8,984 nucleotides of DNA from Pseudomonadota bacterium (GTDB lineage: Bacteria; Pseudomonadota; Gammaproteobacteria; Pseudomonadales; Azotimanducaceae), in contig JAQCAK010000051.1 of the NCBI GenBank assembly GCA_027621895.1, positions 1-8,984 of the forward strand, read 5' to 3'. This document shows positions 6,602 to 8,984 of the stretch, piece by piece. The stretch's first letter is position 1, and every line of letters starts with the position of its first letter. The position numbers were made by a program, and so were the translations under genes. Under the pieces are notes generated by a model. It was not told the origin of the DNA. It did not search any database and saw only the letters and a list, made by a program, of their open reading frames with translations.

Positions 6602-7497
6602 TGGCCGCAGTCACACCAGCGGACCTCTCAAGCCCGGTCTCTTCTGCAGACCGGCTGAGCTTCACCCTGCTTCTTGCAGTTGCGTTGCACGCTGCGCTGA
6701 TTCTGGGTGTGACCTTCACATTCGTGACCAGCAAACCTTCCACACACACCATGGAGGTCACCCTCGCACAGCAGCGCAGCAAGAACACGCCCGACAAGGC
6801 CGACTTCCTGGCCCAGTTCAGCCAGACCGGCAGTGGCACGCTGGAAGAAAAAGCGCTGCTGACATCACCCACGGAATCCGCGTTTCAGGACACACAGATC
6901 AGGGAAACCAGCGAGGTCGCACCCGCCAGGTCAACACCACGCCCGGTCGAGGAGAAAAGGACCGTGGTGACCACTGTGGCCGAAGCCGACAACAAGGTGC
7001 AGCTGGACCAGCAACTGACGGACCCGGAACCTTCAACGGAACCCGTCGAGGGAGAGAAGTCCCTGCGAACAAGAGCACTGGAGATTGCCAGTCTTGAAGC
7101 GCGCCTTGACCGGCAGCGCCAGATTTACGCCAAACGTCCAAGGGTCAAGCGGCTCACCAGCCTGTCGACGGCTGCCAGTGCCGATGCCTTTTACCTGAAT
7201 TCCTGGCGACGAAAAATCGAAAGCGTCGGCAACCTGAACTACCCCGATGAGGCCCGCCAGCAGAAACTCTATGGGTCCCTGCGACTCATGGTGGCGATCC
7301 TGCCCGATGGTTCCATCAAGGAAATTGAACTGCTCGAATCTTCCGGCTACCCGGTGCTGGACGACGCGGCCATCCGCATCGTTCGTCTGGCCGCGCCTTT
7401 TGCGCCTTTCCCTGATGAACTCAGGGAAACCACCGACGTCCTCGAGATCATCCGCACCTGGCAGTTCCGGCGCAATTCATCCCTGAGAAGCTACTGA
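6601..7497 (+). CDS. tonB3: TonB-family energy transducer, TonB3-like
   Basis: Inner-membrane protein with a periplasmic C-terminal domain of the TonB fold. The position matches tonB3 of P. aeruginosa, which is needed for twitching motility. Of 298 residues, about 19-42 form the single N-terminal membrane anchor (SFTLLLAVALHAALILGV). His30 matches the conserved TonB membrane His, but the partner Ser of the SxxxH motif is Ala26 here. Residues 45-155 are a Glu/Thr/Pro-containing spacer without a real proline-rich repeat. Residues 155-185 look like a charged helix. Residues about 205-291 are the TonB C-terminal domain, including NYPDEARQQKLYGSLRLMV, the LPDGSIKEIELLESSGYPVLD core and the final EIIRTWQFR. 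No exbB or exbD is nearby. It starts on the overlapping TGATG of gshB and ends in another TGATG with yqgE, so translation is probably coupled. Whether it transduces energy or works in pilus assembly cannot be read from sequence. Confidence 0.9.
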   Translation: MAAVTPADLSSPVSSADRLSFTLLLAVALHAALILGVTFTFVTSKPSTHTMEVTLAQQRSKNTPDKADFLAQFSQTGSGTLEEKALLTSPTESAFQDTQIRETSEVAPARSTPRPVEEKRTVVTTVAEADNKVQLDQQLTDPEPSTEPVEGEKSLRTRALEIASLEARLDRQRQIYAKRPRVKRLTSLSTAASADAFYLNSWRRKIESVGNLNYPDEARQQKLYGSLRLMVAILPDGSIKEIELLESSGYPVLDDAAIRIVRLAAPFAPFPDELRETTDVLEIIRTWQFRRNSSLRSY

Positions 7498-8057
7498 TGC
7501 GTGAAGCGGCGCCCTTCACTTCTCTGCGGGGACACCTGCTGGTCTCTTTGCCCAGCCTCCAGCAGGACTATTTCTCCCGCTCGGTGACCCTGCTGGTTGA
7601 GCACAACCGTGACGGCGCATTCGGTCTCGTGGTCAGCAACCCCCTGGAAGCTGATCTTGCCGTACTGCTGGCAGATCACGACATTGACTGTCCCGACGAC
7701 ATTACCCTGCTGGAGAGCGGTCCCGTCGAACAGGATCGCCTGTTCTTTCTGCACAGCAGTGACCGGACTTTTGAAAACTCCGTCGCCGTTAACGAAGCGG
7801 TACAGATATCAACCTCCCTGGACCTGCTGGACGCCATCGCCCGCGGGGAAGGCCCTGCTGACCTGGTGGCGGGTCTTGGCTACGCAGGCTGGTCAGGCGG
7901 TCAGCTTGAAAGCGAGATCCAGGCAGATGTCTGGCTGGTCACGCCCTACATTCACGAGGTGGTGTTCCGAACCCCGTTCGAGAAGATGCCAGAGGCAGCG
8001 GCACGCGCTATCGGGATTGACCTTAACCTGATATCACCAGTTCCAGGTCATGACTGA
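7497..8057 (+). CDS. yqgE: YqgE/AlgH family protein (UPF0301)
   Basis: Small conserved cytoplasmic protein of unclear biochemical function; the Pseudomonas member is named AlgH and has been tied to alginate regulation. The 186 residues match the family (E. coli YqgE about 187). Family signatures are visible: GHLLVSLPSLQQDYFSRSVTLL (12-33), EHNRDGAFGLVVSNPLE (35-51), SGPVEQDRLFFLH (74-86), the glycine-rich LGYAGWSGGQLESEI (127-141), VWLVTP (145-150) and a C-terminal AIGIDLNLISPVPGHD. The start ATG shares one base with the tonB3 stop, and the coding end overlaps ruvX by 8 bases. Pairing with yqgF is widely conserved in Gammaproteobacteria and suggests a functional link, but no reaction can be stated. 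Confidence 0.96.
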   Translation: MREAAPFTSLRGHLLVSLPSLQQDYFSRSVTLLVEHNRDGAFGLVVSNPLEADLAVLLADHDIDCPDDITLLESGPVEQDRLFFLHSSDRTFENSVAVNEAVQISTSLDLLDAIARGEGPADLVAGLGYAGWSGGQLESEIQADVWLVTPYIHEVVFRTPFEKMPEAAARAIGIDLNLISPVPGHD

Positions 8058-8442
8058 TATCGTAATGGGTTTCGATTTTGGCAAGCGCCGAATCGGTATC
8101 GCCGTCGGACAGTCCGTCACCGGGACGGCCTCTCCCGTGGGCATCGTCAACGCCAGGGAAGGAAAACCGGAGTGGCAGAAGATCGACAAGCTTGTTGAGG
8201 AATGGCAACCCGGCGTTCTTGTCGTGGGTCTGCCGATCAACATGGATGATTCCGGCAGCGAGATGAGCGCCGCCGCGGAACGCTTCGGACGCCGTCTGCA
8301 CGGTCGCTATCACCTGCCGGTTGAAATGATGGACGAACGACTTTCCACATTCGAAGCCAGGGAATTCAGCGATGAGGCAGAAGTCGACGCCATCGCTGCC
8401 AGGCTTATTCTGGAATCCTGGCTACAGCTCAAACACCCGTAA
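8050..8442 (+). CDS. ruvX: YqgF/RuvX, putative RuvC-fold nuclease for pre-16S rRNA processing
   Basis: Cytoplasmic RNase H-fold protein. In E. coli YqgF is essential and linked to 16S rRNA 5' end maturation; it was earlier proposed to be a Holliday-junction resolvase. The 130 residues keep the fold: FDFGKRRIGIAVGQ (8-21) with catalytic Asp9, TGTASPVG, the strand VLVVGLPINMD (56-66), RFGRRLHGRY, DERLST (95-100) with acidic Glu96, and the last acidic residue Asp113 in VDAIAARLILESW. The stretch between DERLST and VD is only 11 residues, against about 20 in E. coli, so a surface loop is shortened. All three acidic positions remain, so activity is likely. The ATG lies inside the yqgE end (8-base overlap). 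It converges on pilU with 13 bases between the stops. Confidence 0.95.
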   Translation: MTDIVMGFDFGKRRIGIAVGQSVTGTASPVGIVNAREGKPEWQKIDKLVEEWQPGVLVVGLPINMDDSGSEMSAAAERFGRRLHGRYHLPVEMMDERLSTFEAREFSDEAEVDAIAARLILESWLQLKHP

Positions 8443-8455
8443 CCCAGGCAGCTCG

Positions 8456-8984
8456 CTACTCTTCGAGGGAAAGACCACCCACCGGTGCCGAGTTGAACTG
8501 GGGCGCCTGCTGGGTTTCTCCGGACAGTTTGATCATGAGGCGCAGGTCATTGGCGGAGTCCGCAGAAGCCAGGGCAGCGTCATAAGAGACTTCACCACTT
8601 CGATACAGCTGGTAGAGCGCCTGGTCAAAGGTCTGCATACCCTGCTCAGTGGATTTGGTCATGATCTCTTTCAGGGAGTGCACATCTCCCTTTTTGATCG
8701 TATCTGATACCAGCGGTGTATTGATTAAAACCTCGATGGCCGCGCGACGTCCCTTTCCATCAATCGTCGGAATCAGCTGCTGCGCAACCATGCCGCGAAG
8801 GTTCAGCGACAGGTCCATCCAGACCTGGTGATGACGTTCTGAAGGAAAAAAGTTGATAATCCGATCCAGCGCCTGGTTGGCGTTGTTGGCGTGAAGCGTT
8901 GCCAGACACAGGTGACCCGTCTCAGCAAACGTCACCGCATATTCCATGGTGTCTGAACTCCGGATCTCACCAATCATAATGACA
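8456..8984 (-). CDS. pilU: PilU, type IV pilus retraction ATPase, C-terminal part, runs off the right edge
   Basis: Cytoplasmic hexameric AAA-type ATPase that assists PilT in pilus retraction. The last 175 codons are present, of about 380 in the family; the N-terminal domain, Walker A and Asp box lie outside. The visible part begins at VIMIGEIRSSDTMEYA, the Walker B region with the catalytic Glu. It continues with the His box TGHLCLATLHANNANQALDRI, then NLRGMVAQQLIPTIDGKGRRAAIE, INTPLVSDTIKKGDVHSLKEIM and TEQGMQTFDQALYQLY. These motifs are PilU-specific. PilT would instead carry an AIRNLI-type motif and GSLGMQTLD. The C-terminus extends past NDLRLMIKL to end in LSLEE TAG. In Pseudomonas pilU lies some genes away, behind pilT; here it directly adjoins yqgF in opposite orientation. 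Confidence 0.95.
   Translation of the reverse strand, partial: VIMIGEIRSSDTMEYAVTFAETGHLCLATLHANNANQALDRIINFFPSERHHQVWMDLSLNLRGMVAQQLIPTIDGKGRRAAIEVLINTPLVSDTIKKGDVHSLKEIMTKSTEQGMQTFDQALYQLYRSGEVSYDAALASADSANDLRLMIKLSGETQQAPQFNSAPVGGLSLEE

Noticed and set aside
6522..7097. 191-residue plus-strand frame overlapping the gshB end and tonB3
   Set aside because: It is out of frame with both genes, with Gly/Arg/Gln-rich composition typical of an alternative frame of GC-rich coding DNA.
8456..8984. Assignment of the right-edge ATPase as PilT
   Set aside because: It lacks the PilT AIRNLI-type motif and has PilU-specific segments such as QQLIPTIDGKGRRAAIE and TEQGMQTFDQALYQLY, plus the longer C-terminus.

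Overview
The window looks like an ordinary chromosomal segment of a gammaproteobacterium with moderately high GC content. Gene content and order closely match the region around pilG and gshB in Pseudomonas aeruginosa. There, the Chp (Pil-Chp) chemosensory genes that control type IV pili are divergent from gshB, tonB3, algH/yqgE and yqgF. No mobile element, RNA gene, CRISPR array or phage gene was seen. I cannot assign a genus. Two differences from Pseudomonas stand out: pilK is missing between pilJ and chpA, and pilU lies directly next to yqgF.

Layout. Positions 1-5304 (minus strand) hold a tightly packed operon, read right to left: pilG, pilH, pilI, pilJ and the first 652 codons of chpA, which runs off the left edge. 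Positions 5305-5647 are a divergent intergenic region, the only non-coding stretch over 300 bases. Positions 5648-8442 (plus strand) hold gshB, a tonB3-like gene, yqgE (algH) and ruvX (yqgF). Each of these overlaps the next by 1, 1 and 8 bases, so they form one transcriptional and translational unit. Positions 8456-8984 (minus strand) hold the C-terminal half of pilU, converging on ruvX with only 13 bases between the stop codons.

How the genes work together. In the known Chp pathway, PilJ is the membrane receptor, PilI the CheW-type adaptor, ChpA the large histidine kinase, and PilG and PilH the two CheY-like outputs. The pathway controls type IV pilus extension and retraction, twitching, and cAMP or surface responses. 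PilU is an accessory retraction ATPase, and TonB3 has been linked to twitching in P. aeruginosa. Most of the window therefore concerns type IV pili. Glutathione synthesis (gshB), YqgE/AlgH and the RuvC-fold nuclease YqgF are housekeeping passengers in a conserved neighbourhood.

Main points for a second look: a 24-bp tandem repeat (three identical copies plus variants) in the chpA linker; a TTG start for gshB forced by an in-frame stop two codons upstream; the missing pilK; repeated GTGATTCAT motifs upstream of pilG; and a shortened loop in YqgF. I saw no clearly undescribed system.
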